A stretch of DNA of 64,000 bases from Mallotus nudiflorus (taxonomy: Eukaryota > Streptophyta > Magnoliopsida > Malpighiales > Euphorbiaceae): the NCBI GenBank assembly GCA_947683625.1, contig CANTUR010000460.1, forward strand, positions 425,001 to 489,000, written 5' to 3'. The position numbers and the translations under genes are program-made. The notes below the pieces were generated by a model. That model searched no databases. It was given only the letters and a program-made list of their open reading frames with translations, and was not told the origin of the DNA. Of this stretch, positions 12,324 through 21,921 are shown piece by piece. Each line of letters starts with the position of its first letter. The stretch's first letter is position 1.

Positions 12324-13525
12324 TGTTATCGATTATATTTGGGTAGAGTTTAATTGAGAAATATTATAGTTCTTATTTTATTTAGCATTCCATTATTTTT
12401 AGTTTAATTCTAGTCAAATAAGGAGTTTTATTTAAATTTCTAATTAGTTGTCCCCCTTTTGTAGTAGATTTCATTAAAGGAATCCATGAAGAGCAAGGAA
12501 TGGCCTGATAAGGTTTTAACACTAGAGGTGTGCAACCAGTGTGACATGCTATAATCCTAGCTTCAATGTGACACCACATTGACACCACGGTGTCAAAGCT
12601 ATGTCAAATAAAAAATAGATTGTCCTACTAAAAAAGGAAAAGGAATTCAAGGGAAATTAGGTTTTCTATCAAGCATTTCTATAAAAAGGGATGAAAAAAG
12701 GTGTATTATCAAGAGGAATTTCTCATTCCTAAAAGACATAAACAAGTGCTAACAAAGATTGAAGGAGGAGTCATAAGATTCAAGAGACTTATCTATATTT
12801 TCTTCATCATCATCTTTTATTCTTTTAATTATGTTTGTGTTCTTCACCATAATTATTATGGCTAATTTTCATTTAGAGTTTAGGTTAGGAGTAACTATTC
12901 TATGATGTGATTAAATATAAGTTTTATTAATTTCACTTTCAGTTAATTTTATGAGTTGCTCTTCATGTCTTGTATTCAATTAAGGGTCCAATTGATTGCA
13001 TGTTTATGTGTAGATTCATTAATGAGAGTTAAGAGAGTTTATTAGCTTTAGACTCATAGGACTTAGACCACTCGACCATGAGAATAGTAGAGCTCTTTGG
13101 GGATCCATAATAGTAGGCAAGGGTCTATGGTGGTAAACTAATAATTGTTAAGGAACTTAATGAGTTTTGATTAACTTCTTAATCATGAGAATAGGCTAAA
13201 CTTTAATCTTAACATGCTTAATTGAACTTTAGAGAGTCTTTAGGTATTTTAGAATAAATACCCTTAACTGAAGTCAATGTCTTTTTTTTTGCTAATGTAT
13301 TCATGTTTTGATTAGAATAGTGAAACTAAACCTAGGCTTTAAGCTTTTAATTTTTTGATTTTAATTCAGTTTAAGTTGCTTTGTTTTATATTTGCTTAAT
13401 TTCTTTATTCAATTTACTAACTAGGATTATAAGTAAAGATATTAGTACATAATATACAATCCTCGTGGGATGATAACTCTTATACTATAATTATGATATG
13501 TGCGATTGCATGTTGAAATGCAACA
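12324..13525 (+). repeat. 3' LTR of element C
   Basis: Direct repeat of the 5' LTR, starting TGTTATCG and ending GCAACA. The left edge is uncertain: an alternative alignment would place it near 12263 (TGTTTGTATATG), which would equalise the two LTR lengths. No good purine tract lies directly before either position. Confidence 0.7.
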
Positions 13526-13538
13526 CTAACACATCAAC

Positions 13539-13817
13539 AGTGAGATCCTATAAATGGAGCTCATTGTCCTAAGAATTAGAAAGGGCGAACTAGCCATCGG
13601 ATGAGAGGACAACATCTCGAATAAAGTGAGAATGACAGGTCAATCTACGGTGGGGGACACCATATGTTTTATAATCTTTAATTAGTTTCCAAATAATGAG
13701 TGATTTGTCATAAAAGGAAGTGATGGTCATGTTAGAGTTGTTAATTAGGGTTGTGATTACTGTAACTTGATTAGTGTGGGCTGTCATGGTGCCATAAAGG
13801 ATTACACTTTTTGCATT
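13539..13817 (-). pseudogene. RACK1: RACK1 pseudogene, N-terminal part
   Basis: The minus strand encodes the first WD blades of RACK1: YGTMTAHTNQVT, YDKSLIIWKL, KTYGVPHRRLTCHSHF, DVVLSSDG, then FALS and DLT with stops in between, three of them at positions where the family has Gln or Trp. The start codon position (about 13815-13817) reads AAT rather than ATG. The last matching codons end where element C begins, and the next RACK1 codons resume at 6680 on the other side. No intron is seen within this part. With its stops, lost start and insertion, it cannot be functional. Confidence 0.85.
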
Positions 13818-14325
13818 TTTTTGTGAGAAGTTTTTAGTGTGTGAATGTGTTGGGGAGCAAAAGAGGCTACAGATGTTGAAATTAATAATATAAAACATAA
13901 GAGATGGAGTAGAGCAAGGTAAAAGAGATTTAAACCTACACTGCAGAATGATAACTGCCATGGAAAGCAAAGGAATAAACCATAAAATGTGTTTTATGGT
14001 AATTAATTGATTTGTTATTTAGTAATGGTTTCATTGTTTTGCATTTGTGGTTGTTTAGAAATTACAGGAACCATGTAATCTTCTTTTACTATGTCCTTAT
14101 ATATATGTTAATTACTTAAATCCATACTATAGTGAATGCTATTTATGATTCCAACAGAGACTACATTCAACAATTCTATAAGATTTAGGAATGATGTGTA
14201 ATTTGCTTTTTTTTTTGTACATTTATTACAATATGTTGTTTGCAGTAAGGATTGTGTTATTTTATCATCAAGTTTTAAAGTTAAAAGAAAAACAACTTTA
14301 CCAAGAAGCTTAATTTTCATGTAGC

Positions 14326-14890
14326 AGCTATATGGCACTAGAGTATGCAATGCGTGGATATTTAACTAAGAAAGAAAATGTTTTTAGCTTAGATGTTCTT
14401 GCTTTAGAAGTCCTCTATGGAATACCAAACTTTGAGAATAACTTAATGGAGAAAAAGATCTATCTTCCTAGATAGGTAAGGACAAATATTCACATTTATT
14501 TATTTATTGGCCTGGTTATCCATACTTCCCTTTCTTCTCTATTTTTTCTCTCAGGCATAAAATCTCTATGAAAGTAACTGAAGTTTGGCAAATTTAATGG
14601 GTTTCAATGAAAATGAAGCTCTTAAAGTTATAAAAATGGCCTTATTACGCGCTTAGGCATCACCCTTAACATGGCCATCAATGCCATGCATTGTGGCAAT
14701 GCTCTTTGGAGACATTGAAGTGAGTAGTGTTATGTCAAAGCCAAGCTATTTGAGTGACTGGAATCTTAAAGATACATATTGTGGCTTTTCCTATGGAAAT
14801 TATAAAACATTTACTAGAAAGTTTCGTAATAAAAATCATAAAAGCCACCATAACCATCTAATTAGAAAGTTTAGTATTACAAGAATTTGA
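14326..14890 (+). pseudogene. LRR receptor-like kinase pseudogene (malectin/LRR subfamily VIII-2 type), C-terminal end
   Basis: The plus strand shows the end of a Ser/Thr kinase domain: SYMALEYAMRGYLTKKENVF, LALEVLYGIPN and EKKIYL. After an intron follow NLYESN, GFNENEALKVIKMALL, ASPLTWPSMPCIVAMLFGD and IEVSSVMSKPSYLSDW. These blocks occur in this order in plant LRR-RLKs with an extracellular malectin domain, plasma-membrane receptor kinases. The APE motif is ALE. Several stops and a frameshift near 14470 break the frame. Upstream kinase subdomains and the ectodomain were not found. The intron shows it is a decayed gene copy, not a retrocopy. Confidence 0.8.
14476..14554 (+). other. Relic intron in the receptor-kinase pseudogene
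   Basis: GTAAGG at the left edge, a pyrimidine tract and TTTTCTCTCAG at the right edge bound about 79 bases without kinase similarity. The flanking codons join in the expected order of the family (IYL... then NLYE). Confidence 0.7.
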
Positions 14891-15059
14891 TTCAACTGGA
14901 TTCTCTTTAGTCAATTTTCATGTTTGGGATAGTGTTAATTGCTAGAATCAAATTCTTTTACCTTAAAAAAAAATTAATGATAAATTAAATACTTTGAAAG
15001 AATGAAATCATTTTACAAATTATATATATATATATATAATGAGAATTATAAATTCAACT

Positions 15060-15400
15060 CTCCCCTCTTTAGATTTTTTTTCCTTCTCTCAAATTTTGAC
15101 TAAAAAAAAAACACACATTTTTGTTGCTTCTTGTTGTTGTTGTTTATTGTCTTTCAATTGTTATTTTTATTGTTTCTTGTTTTTCTGTTGTTGTTTTCTG
15201 ATTGTTGCTTCTATTTTTTAGTGTTGCTTTTTATTATTTTTTGTTGCTTCTATTTTTCAGTATTGTTACTTTTTGTTACTTCTATTTTGTAGTGTTGTTA
15301 CTTTTTATTTTTTAGTATTGTCATTTGTTTACTTTCTATTTTTCAATCTTATTGCTTTTTTTTATGTTTTCATTGCCCTTCTTTTTGTGGATGTTACAAA
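15060..15400 (+). repeat. Pyrimidine-rich minisatellite (TTGTTGCTTCTATTTTT-like)
   Basis: Irregular tandem copies of a roughly 30-base unit containing GTTGCTTCTATTTTTCAGT or GTTACTTTTT alternate over about 300 bases. The top strand is almost free of A/G-rich stretches. No gene was recognised here. Confidence 0.65.
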
Positions 15401-15639
15401 TATGCCATAAGAATTGTAAACATATTACATATTGAAGATCAATAAGTTTAAGATATTTTTTTTAAATTTTTTTAGACATTTTAATAAACAAATCAAAGTA
15501 AAAAATAAAAAAAAATCTTATTTTTTAAGAATATAAAAGGGGAAATTTTGTTTTCTTATTGTTATAACAATTGAAGATATTTATTACTTGTTTTCACAAC
15601 AATTGAAGATGTTTAGTTCATAATCATTCATTTAAAAAA

Positions 15640-16300
15640 GAAGTTTTGAAGAGAAAAAAATATTGAGAAAAGAAAACCTTGAGGAAAAAAAAAAGATGAT
15701 GACAATACCATAAAAAAAATGTTGAGCAAAAAATATAAAATGTTGAGAGTACTTTAAAAATAGAAAAAAATATTGAGCATAAAAAACATTGAGAAAAAAA
15801 AAAGATGAAGACAGTAAAAAAAAGTTGAGCAAAAAAAACATTGAGGAAAAAAAGATGAAGATAGTAGAAAAAAATGTTGAGTAATAATATTGAGAGAAAA
15901 AAAGAAGATAGTACCTTAAAAAAGTTTTGAAGAGAAAAAAATATTGAGAAAAAAAAAGTTGAGGACAAAAAAGAGGAGGACGTCACCTTAAATTTTTTTT
16001 TAAAAAAATGTTGAGCAAAAAAAAGTTGAAAGTACCTTAAAAATAGAAAAAATGTTGAGTATAAAAAAACATTGAGAAATAAAAAACATAAGACAATAAA
16101 AAAAGTTGAGAAAAAAAACATTGAGAAAAAAAGATGAAGATAGAAAAAAAATGTTGAGCAAAAAAAATATTGAGAGAAAAAAAAGACAGTACATTAAAAA
16201 TAGAAAAAATAGTTAGCAAAAAAATAATGAGAAAAAAGAAGATGAAGACAATATAAAAAATAATGATAAAAAATATTTTTAAAAAAGAGAAGACAATACC
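15640..16300 (+). repeat. Purine-rich minisatellite with GTTGAG(C/A)AAAAAA units
   Basis: Degenerate higher-order tandem repeats combine AAAAATGTTGAGCAAAAAA, ACATTGAGAAAAAAA, AGATGAAGACAGTA and GTACCTTAAAAATAGAAAA. The composite unit is about 65-75 bases and occurs roughly eight to ten times. The Phe/Leu/Ser-rich frames on the other strand are by-products of this composition. Confidence 0.75.
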
Positions 16301-16553
16301 TTAAAAATATCAGATATAGGAAATGGTTTATATTGGAAAGAAAAAAAAGTTAAAGATGTTAGTTTTGAAAAAGAAAAAGTTAGTTTTTGAAAATATTTTT
16401 TGCCAATGTGGCTTTTGATGACATTTATTTATTTATTTTTGATCTATTTTTGAAAAAAATCCCTAAAGAAAATAGAAATTATTTACATTTATTACATGAC
16501 TTTCCTTAGTAATAATAATACATATGAAAAGAAAAGTGCAAAAACTAAATCTA

Positions 16554-16558
16554 GTCCT
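16554..16558. repeat. Left target-site duplication of element B
   Basis: GTCCT here and ATCCT at 37741-37745 flank the element, with one mismatch. Confidence 0.6.
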
Positions 16559-17253
16559 TGATGAGAATTAAATATTGCATATTTTAGCACATTTTTATTT
16601 GCGTTAAAGATATTTTATGAAAATATTAGTTGATTTGTTGGTTTTTGTGAATTAGGAGTAGATTGGAGCTTAAGGAGCAGTTTTAGAGTTAGATTGATTC
16701 AACCTATGAGATTCTGTGAAAATTTTAACATCCTTGGAGTTTTAGAATAAGAAAGAAGTCCTCTAGAAATTTGAAGTAGACATCTTGATCTTTTCAAATT
16801 GATCTTACTTATCAAAATTTGAGTTCATTTGAGTTTTCAAGTCTTGAGTTAAAGTCAGTATATGCAACTTTCATTCTAGGATGCACAACTCATAGTATTT
16901 TAGCAATATCTTGAGCTATAGAGGTTCAATTTAAATGATTCAAAATGTTTTAGAAAGCTTACCTTTTTAGCTATAACTTCTATATGAAAGCTTAGGCTCC
17001 AATTATGTCTTTATTAGTGTGAAGATTAGGTTACAAATCAAAGCTAAAATATGAACTGTTTGACAGGGCTATATGTTAAAGTGTATATGGCAAAAACCAT
17101 GCATGACTATGTGCCTAAAGTGACATAAATGTGCTTGATTCAAAAAATAGTGAACTGCAAAGAAAGCAACTAGGAATGACTATACACTAAAACATGCACG
17201 ATTATGTGCCTCGAAATTGCTTTTAAAGGAAAGTTATTTTTAGGGAAACTTAA
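16559..17253 (+). repeat. 5' LTR of element B, left part
   Basis: It aligns with 36245-36873, for example TTTAAAGGAAAGTTATTTTT and CTTGAGTT, and stops exactly where element A begins. The bases before the junction are GGGAAACTTAA. Confidence 0.85.
17249..17253. repeat. Target-site duplication of element A (left copy)
   Basis: CTTAA precedes the 5' LTR and TTTAA (28714-28718) follows the 3' LTR, one mismatch. The empty site in B's 3' LTR (about 36867-36873) reads ACTTGAGGGGAGC, consistent with one original copy. Confidence 0.75.
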
Positions 17254-17529
17254 TGTAATACCCTATATATTTACTTAAAGAAAAAGGGGTATTTTTTTTT
17301 ATCAAATCATATTATTAATAATTACTTTTTCATCATATTATATTTTATGATTGTTATTATTATTATTATTATTATTAGCGCTATTTTAAATTATATTAAA
17401 TTTATTGTCTATATGTGTGTCTATAAATAAATATATATGTATATGTGTGTGTATAGATATATTTAAGTAGGGTTTAAATTGTTATAAGTGTGTGTATAGT
17501 GGTAGGTTGTATGATACATATATGTATGT

Positions 17530-17532
17530 ATG

Positions 17533-17586
<54 letters not shown>

Positions 17587-17640
17587 CATTAGAACCCGAA
17601 GAAAAACTCATCTCTTGTCTCACACCCCCATCCCTCATTC
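17530..17640 (+). promoter_or_regulatory. Likely core promoter region of element A LTR
   Basis: A long TATA run (17539-17583) is followed by a sudden change to C/T-rich, GC-richer sequence with CTCACACCCCCATCCCTCA, resembling plant TATA plus pyrimidine-patch promoters. The same arrangement occurs in the 3' LTR (25741-25930). The start site itself is inferred, not seen. Confidence 0.4.
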
Positions 17641-18719
17641 ACCATCATCACCGACACTCCTTTCACCGACGCCACCCTCACCTCCACCAGAGGACCTGCG
17701 CCCGCCACCTTCTTCGAGTGGTCTACTACTGCCTTCTCCTTCCTCGCGACAGGACTTCCTTCTCCTCGCACAGCAGTCAGCTTTGGTCCCCTGTGCGCAC
17801 ACGACAACACCTTCCATCAGCTTCGTCTCCCTCCGCCTGTCATGTGCTGTTGCCTTGCTTGAGCTGCTCCACCCTCCTTGTTTTCCGGTGACAGTGAGCC
17901 CTTGCTCCTTCTCTATCTCGGCAGCTTGGAGGTGAGTAATGCTCACCCTATTTCTTTCTTTTTCTTCCTTGATCTTGAATATTTTTGGTTGATTATCTAA
18001 ATATAGGGTGTTGTTAGGGTAATGAGGATGATGATTGCTCATTTGGATTTTTTTTGGGAATTATTTAAATTTTCCAGAATTTTGTTTGAATTTTTGTCAT
18101 TTTAATTACTTTATTTTATTCTATTCTGAAGTGTAATTAGTGATTAGGTTAAATATAGTTAAGTATTTTTGAGTTTATTAATTTTATTTAGGGTTTTAGA
18201 AATTTTTGGTGTTAATTAGAGATTTATGTAAATTTTAGGTATTTAATGGGTAATTATACTAATTTCAAAAATTATGGTTAAAAAAAAATTATGAAATTTT
18301 AATAATTGAGGTTATTAGTGAATGTTATTAATTTTAGAACTCAAATTATAATTTTTGTGATTTTTATACTATTTTTATAAATATTTTTGAGTTTATGCCA
18401 AATGTGATTTTTAGATTAAATAATATTTTTGGGAGAACATTTTTTTTGGTTGATTGTATGTTTTAATTATATTAGGAAGGTTTATTTTGAGAAAATAATT
18501 TTTGGGATGATTAAATAATTTTAAGGAATTATTTTTAGTATTAATAGCACATTATGTAATGTATGTATTTTAGGGGGTAAAAATGTAATTTTACACTAAA
18601 TATGGTAAAATATACATTTTAATTAGTTTTATTAATATTTAAAGGGTTTAGACAATTTTTATAAATTAATTGGTATTTTTATTTAAGTAGTGTAAATTTT
18701 AAATATTAAATTTCAAATA

Positions 18720-18722
<3 letters not shown>

Positions 18723-18771
<49 letters not shown>
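18723..18771. repeat. (TA)n microsatellite in element A 5' LTR
   Basis: Pure TA run; the matching run in the 3' LTR (27020-27101) is longer. Confidence 0.95.
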
Positions 18772-18773
<2 letters not shown>

Positions 18774-19045
18774 TACAATGGTTTTAATTTGGGTTATAAT
18801 TATATTTATATTTTGATGATGGAATGCAAATTTAATTGTTTAATTTTGAATAATTGAGATTTTATATAATTTTATTTATTTTTAGTATATGTTTATGGGA
18901 AATATGTATTTGAGAAATAAATATTTTTAATTCTCGGTATTTTTTTTGTGTTGTGATCTCGGTCGGGGTAAATTGTAGTTTTGGGAGCCCAACTCGAGTG
19001 TGGGTGTTTGTGGTTATTAGAAGTGCATTTTCTATGCAGGTCTGG

Positions 19046-19062
19046 CTCTACCTTTGGTAGAG
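19046..19062 (+). promoter_or_regulatory. Conserved LTR hairpin CTCTACC-TTT-GGTAGAG
   Basis: A perfect 7-bp stem with a 3-base loop. The same position in the 3' LTR (27377-27393) is identical, and related hairpins sit before GTCCGTTTTA in the LTRs of D (44540-44555, 52291-52307) and E (55832-55847). Confidence 0.6.
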
Positions 19063-19544
19063 ATATGTCCGTTTGAAAAATTTTCTTGTAAAACATGATA
19101 TTCGTAAAATTTTTATCGTTAGTTAGGTTATCCTGTTTGTCGAGTCTTGTCCGATCTTCCTCGAATCAGTCTGGAATTTCATTATTTTGTTGATTGCTGA
19201 TTTCGATTCCTTAGTCATGTTTTAAAAGTCAATTATTATTTTCTTTTAGAGTATTTCGGAGCGGAAGCCGTGAGACCGAGGCAGACGTGTGGTCGTCAGC
19301 CTTCGCATTCATCCTGTAAGTCAATAGAACGATCTATGCGTGTGTTTATTTAAAGAATGCTTGCACTCATATTTCTATTATATTGATTATATGATTTATT
19401 TAATTTAATGCTATTATTTAAGATTTAAATGCATCTTAATTATTTAAAATTGATTTTGAGAAATTTTGGTAGAACAGGCTACCTGGACTATGTGCACATG
19501 GTAGAGATTGAGAGATGGATCCGATAATTGTATGATTGATGAAT

Positions 19545-19750
19545 GTTAAACTGGGATGGGTTGCCTTGGTGGAAGCCTTTGCTCTCGGGGACCGCCAGTG
19601 ATTGTAAGGATGATAATGGACTAGGATGGGTGCCTCGGTCGATGCCTTTGCTCTTGGGGATCGCCAGTACCATATATTTGGATTAAGTGAATGACTACGA
19701 CTTGGTGCCTCAGTTGATGCCTTTGCTCTCGGGGACCGGTAGTCTCGTTG
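19545..19750 (+). repeat. Three-copy GCTCTC-core tandem array in element A 5' LTR
   Basis: Copies of a GGTGCCTCGGT..GATGCC unit with the core CTTTGCTCTCGGGGACCG repeat with spacings of 69 and 75 bases (cores at 19581, 19650, 19725). The 3' LTR has cores at 27938, 28006 and 28081. The arms CGGTC and GACCG are complementary. Confidence 0.85.
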
Positions 19751-20361
19751 GAATAAGTGGGCCCAGTTGGCCATTTAGATTTTTGGGTTTAGGGTTCTAC
19801 CGAGATTTTTCAAAAACTATACTTATACATTATAAATTATTTTCACTATAAACATATATAGTTTTCAAAGGTTTTCAAACTGTATAGCTCTTTTTATTGA
19901 CTTACTCAGTGAGGTCTAATTCCCCTCAATTTATTTTTTTCAGGAGCTTGGGAGTTCGACCTCAGACTACCTCCACGCCAGGTTTCTTCTTCATCGGCTA
20001 TTTTATGTAGGTCATTGTAAGCTATACTATGTGTTAATCTAGGCTGCTGCAGTAGTATATGTACTAAGAATTTGGATGGTTTAAGCATAATTATGTAGTT
20101 TATTTGTACGAAACACACTCATGTATAAGATTTAAATTCAATTTATAATATGAGATGTTGAAACACATTATTATTTAAGCAGTTGAATTTGTGTAATTTG
20201 AGAAAAATCAGTTTGATAATATGTTTTATTTTTAATTGAAGTTTAAAATATGAATGGTTTTATTTTCTTTTCCTTTAGGCTTACTACGGGTTTCGGGGGC
20301 CTTATGCCTACCCATTCCCTAGTGCCGGTCATGTGCCCTCGGGTTCAGGTCGTGACAAAGT

Positions 20362-20373
20362 TGGTATCAAAGC
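20362..20373 (+). other. Primer-binding site, initiator tRNA-Met (element A)
   Basis: TGGTATCAAAGC lies four bases after the LTR end; the canonical site is TGGTATCAGAGC. It primes minus-strand DNA synthesis. Confidence 0.9.
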
Positions 20374-20529
20374 ATAAGTTTGATTAATTGTCCATGTCTG
20401 TCTTTCTATGTAACTACTGCAGCTTTAGGGTTGATAATTTTCTTTGAGATGTTCTTGTTTCTAATTCTGCGTTGCGTTAAATATTCTTACCTCGTTTTGA
20501 ATTCGATTTTTCTTTATGTTCTTTTCAGA

Positions 20530-21921
20530 ATGAGGCGTGTGCGTACCGACCCCGATGTTGATCTGACCCTTAGGTTTGATGAGCAGTCTGTGCATGATGA
20601 GGCTCCCCTTCCTGCTCCACGTCGTAGGGGAAGAGGTAGAGGTAGAGGTCGAGCTAGGGTAGCTGCAGCTGAGATTCGTGATCAGCAGCCAGTCGAGCCT
20701 GAAGCCCCAGTTGTTAACCCTACAGCCTTTGTAGCTGGACTGGCAGGGATTAATCAGGGTCTAGTAGCATTGAATCATGCGATGCCCCTTGTACAGTAGA
20801 TGCTTCAGCAGAGGAACCAGGGGATGTCAGACACTGAAGCAGCCTTCCTTTACTCTCGGATCGGTAGAGTTTCTTTCGATGGTATGGGCAATGCCTTAGA
20901 CTTCATTAATGCGATTGAGGCACGCATCAGGACTGGGCACACAGATTATTAGAGGATTATAATTGTGGAGTTATCAGTTCAGGCGGTTGCTCAGGATTGG
21001 TTTATGCAGTCGATTCAGCCATCGATGCATGAGCTGACTTGGCCAGAGTTTAAGGACCACTTTTTGAGATTTTTATGTCCTCTAACCACCAGAGATGCCT
21101 ACAGGTGGCAGCTACTCCACATCACTAGAGGTGATAGGTCAGTGGAGGACTATACCAGAGAGTTTAATAGGTTGTCCCGACATGTAGAAGATATTATAAG
21201 GGACCTTTACAGAGTAGTGGAGCTGTATGTTACTGGATTGGGACCCACTTTTATTGGTATGCGTACCGAGGACCGCACCCTAGAGAGTGTGATTGAGGAG
21301 GCTCATTTGATTGAGAGGCGACATATCCGCCAGGGCACCATGATAGATCCTTATATGATCGGGGGCAGTGGTTATGGTGTAGCTCCCGGGTACCAGCAGC
21401 TAGCATTTCACATCGGCAGTTCAAGTTAGCAGGCTGCGGGTAGCTCTCAGCAGAGTGGCAGGAGGTCCAGGACTCACCGAGTTGGCCGACATGGATACGC
21501 CTCAAATAGAAGGAGTGGTAGGGGTCCCAGATTCGATACAGGAGTTAGTAATGGGCAGAGTTCCGGGCAGAGTGGTTCTGGGTCAAGAGCTAGTGCTTGC
21601 GTGAGTTACGGATGATTTCATCAGGGCCCGTGTCATATGTTGACGGGCGCTTGCTTCAGATGTGGGCAGGTTAGACATCTTGCCAGAGCTTGTCCTCACT
21701 CCGGTTATCAACCACAGTACGTTTAGGGTTCATCTTCGTTAGTGGCTCAGCCCTACTATCCAATGCCTCAGTAGTATCGAGCATCTATATAGCCATAGCA
21801 GAGACCGCCTCAGCCTATAAGTCAGCAGGGTCGAGGTTCAGTTGGTAGACCTAGCGGACATGGTTTTGTGCAGCCTTCGACTTCTTAGCAGGCAGGTCGT
21901 GGTTAGGCTCGAGTTTTCACT
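20530..21921 (+). pseudogene. gag: Element A gag pseudogene
   Basis: The start MRRVRTDPDVD at 20530 follows a splice-acceptor-like TTTTCAG. An Arg/Gly-rich stretch (RRRGRGRGRGRARV, about residues 31-44) precedes the capsid part (AQDWFMQSI, WPEFKDHFLRFL, RWQLLHITRGDRSVEDYTREF). A CCHC zinc knuckle at 21652-21693 reads CFRCGQVRHLARAC and would bind the element's RNA. TAG stops lie at 20797, 20950 and 21427, with further stops after it, all in one frame, so decay is by point changes. Gag forms the virus-like particle. Confidence 0.9.

Larger units (their letters stand above)
6685..13525 (+). mobile_element. Element C: non-autonomous Athila/Tat-like LTR retrotransposon (gag-protease only)
   Basis: Two direct repeats of about 1.2 kb (6685-7910 and about 12324-13525) start TGTTAT and end AACA. 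They flank a tRNA-Asp-type primer site, a gag pseudogene and an aspartic protease relic. From about 10310 the sequence passes straight into the 3' non-coding part, which carries the block TTAATGACCTCAAATTAG followed by GGAGGCAGCC, found downstream of integrase in this clade. RT, RNase H and integrase are therefore absent. The element interrupts the RACK1 pseudogene. The flanks (ATGTG and CTAAC) do not form a clean 5-bp target duplication, so the outer edges may be off by a few bases. Confidence 0.8.
17254..20357 (+). repeat. 5' LTR of element A
   Basis: It starts TGTAATACCC and ends CGTGACA. In order it holds a variable AT-rich U3, a (TA)n run at about 17539-17583, a GC-rich CT-patch (17584-17935), a long AT-rich body with a second (TA)n at 18723-18771, a hairpin block at 19046-19062, a three-copy GCTCTC array (19581, 19650, 19725), and a conserved end with GGCTTACTACGGG. 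Compared with the 3' LTR it lacks about 30 bases after GTCCGTTT (19073). Confidence 0.9.
17932..20528 (+). other. Candidate leader intron of element A
   Basis: A strong donor TTGGAG|GTGAGTAATG lies at 17931/17932, at the end of the GC-rich LTR segment. A strong acceptor with pyrimidine tract, TTCTTTATGTTCTTTTCAG, ends at 20528, two bases before the gag ATG (20530). Splicing would join the GC-rich leader to the gag start and remove the rest of the LTR and the primer site. Elements D and E have comparable donor and acceptor positions. This is inference from splice motifs only. Confidence 0.45.

Noticed and set aside
6680..13530. Clean 5-bp target duplication for element C
   Set aside because: ATGTG on the left and CTAAC on the right do not match, and shifting the edges by a few bases does not give a convincing pair.
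15624..16121. 165-codon minus-strand open frame rich in Phe, Leu and Ser
   Set aside because: A by-product of the purine-rich minisatellite, which lacks stops on the other strand; no start context or similarity.
17492..17935. 147-codon open frame in element A's 5' LTR (and its 165-codon counterpart at 25690)
   Set aside because: It begins in the (TA)n run (Tyr-Ile repeats) and then follows C/T-rich sequence; all frames on both strands are open here because of composition, and the two LTR copies do not conserve one frame.
20362..20373. tRNA gene fragment
   Set aside because: The match to initiator tRNA-Met is only the primer-binding site directly after the LTR; no cloverleaf follows.
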